5,309 bases of DNA, taken from contig JAESUE010000144.1 in assembly GCA_016763235.1 (NCBI GenBank), positions 1-5,309 on the forward strand. Direction: 5' to 3'. Positions 5,251 to 5,309 of this stretch are shown piece by piece (positions within the stretch are counted from its first letter, which is position 1; the number at the start of each line of letters is the position of its first letter). Below the pieces are notes generated by a model. The model saw only the letters and a list, made by a program, of their open reading frames with translations, was not told where the DNA came from and made no database searches. The stretch is from Pseudomonadales bacterium (GTDB lineage: Bacteria; Pseudomonadota; Gammaproteobacteria; Pseudomonadales; UBA3067). Made by a program: the position numbers and the translations under genes.

Positions 5251-5283
5251 TGTAGGTTGGGTAGAACGAAGTGAAACCCAACA
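5251..5283. repeat. REP-like dispersed hairpin element
   Basis: GGTTGGGT (5255-5262) faces ACCCAACA (5276-5283), with seven perfect pairs (5256-5262 with 5276-5282) around a 13-nt loop containing ACGAAGT. From memory, sequences of the form GTAGGTTGGGT...gaa...AACCCAAC recur as intergenic repeats in many gammaproteobacterial and other genomes, so this is probably one copy of a multi-copy palindromic element. It lies outside any gene. Confidence 0.65.
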
Positions 5284-5309
5284 ATTTCGAAATGAGCTTT
5301 GTCACTTGA

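Larger units (their letters stand above)
4963..5309. other. 347-bp region upstream of flgA: leader, promoter and inverted repeats
   Basis: No conventional gene lies here on either strand. From flgA outwards it holds a 38-codon ORF (4964-5080), a sigma-54 promoter (5110-5125), a palindromic repeat (5161-5194), a small hairpin (5203-5217) and a REP-like hairpin (5251-5283). In related flagellar clusters, a chemotaxis or rod gene pointing the other way often follows. No start of such a gene is visible by base 5309: the ATG at 5200 is followed at once by a stop. Confidence 0.7.

Overview
The window reads as chromosomal DNA from a free-living, flagellated, AT-leaning gammaproteobacterium, probably a marine or aquatic member of the Cellvibrionales/Oceanospirillales/Pseudomonadales type. 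Three things point that way: the flgA-flgM-flgN order, flagellar promoters of both the sigma-54 and sigma-28 classes, and lipid-degradation genes of the thiolase-like and acyl-CoA ligase families. The exact taxon cannot be read from the sequence, and no phage, transposase or CRISPR signal is present.

Left part (1-2884, plus strand): the window opens inside an SCP2-type thiolase homologue that lacks both usual catalytic cysteines. A probable terminator closes it. A structured 208-bp intergenic region follows, with a long hairpin at 1064-1107 and a possible promoter. Next comes a complete, apparently single-gene acyl-CoA ligase with a strong Shine-Dalgarno. A strong A7-stem-T7 terminator at 2855-2884 is shaped to work in both directions, serving the ligase and the flagellar genes that converge on it. 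The two enzymes together suggest CoA activation and carbon-chain shortening of a fatty, branched or steroid-like acid, but the substrate is not visible.

Right part (2958-5309, minus strand): flgA (periplasmic P-ring chaperone), flgM (anti-sigma-28) and flgN (chaperone of the hook-filament junction proteins) are transcribed leftwards. The control signals are unusually legible. A sigma-54 type -24/-12 promoter (5110-5125) sits before flgA. A near-perfect sigma-28 promoter (4113-4139) sits between flgA and flgM. This implies a two-tier scheme: flgA(-flgM-flgN) is made early, and flgM-flgN is boosted late by FliA itself.

Parts not explained by the three flagellar genes are: a 38-codon small ORF with a good ribosome binding site, starting about 19 nt after the predicted sigma-54 start and ending 1 nt before flgA; two copies of a 34-bp imperfect repeat centred on GCTCAAATTTGArC, one upstream of the flgA promoter and one in the flgM leader, with related fragments elsewhere; and a flgM leader that can fold into two mutually exclusive hairpins. 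The right end (5128-5309) holds no gene, only a cluster of inverted repeats including a REP-like hairpin.
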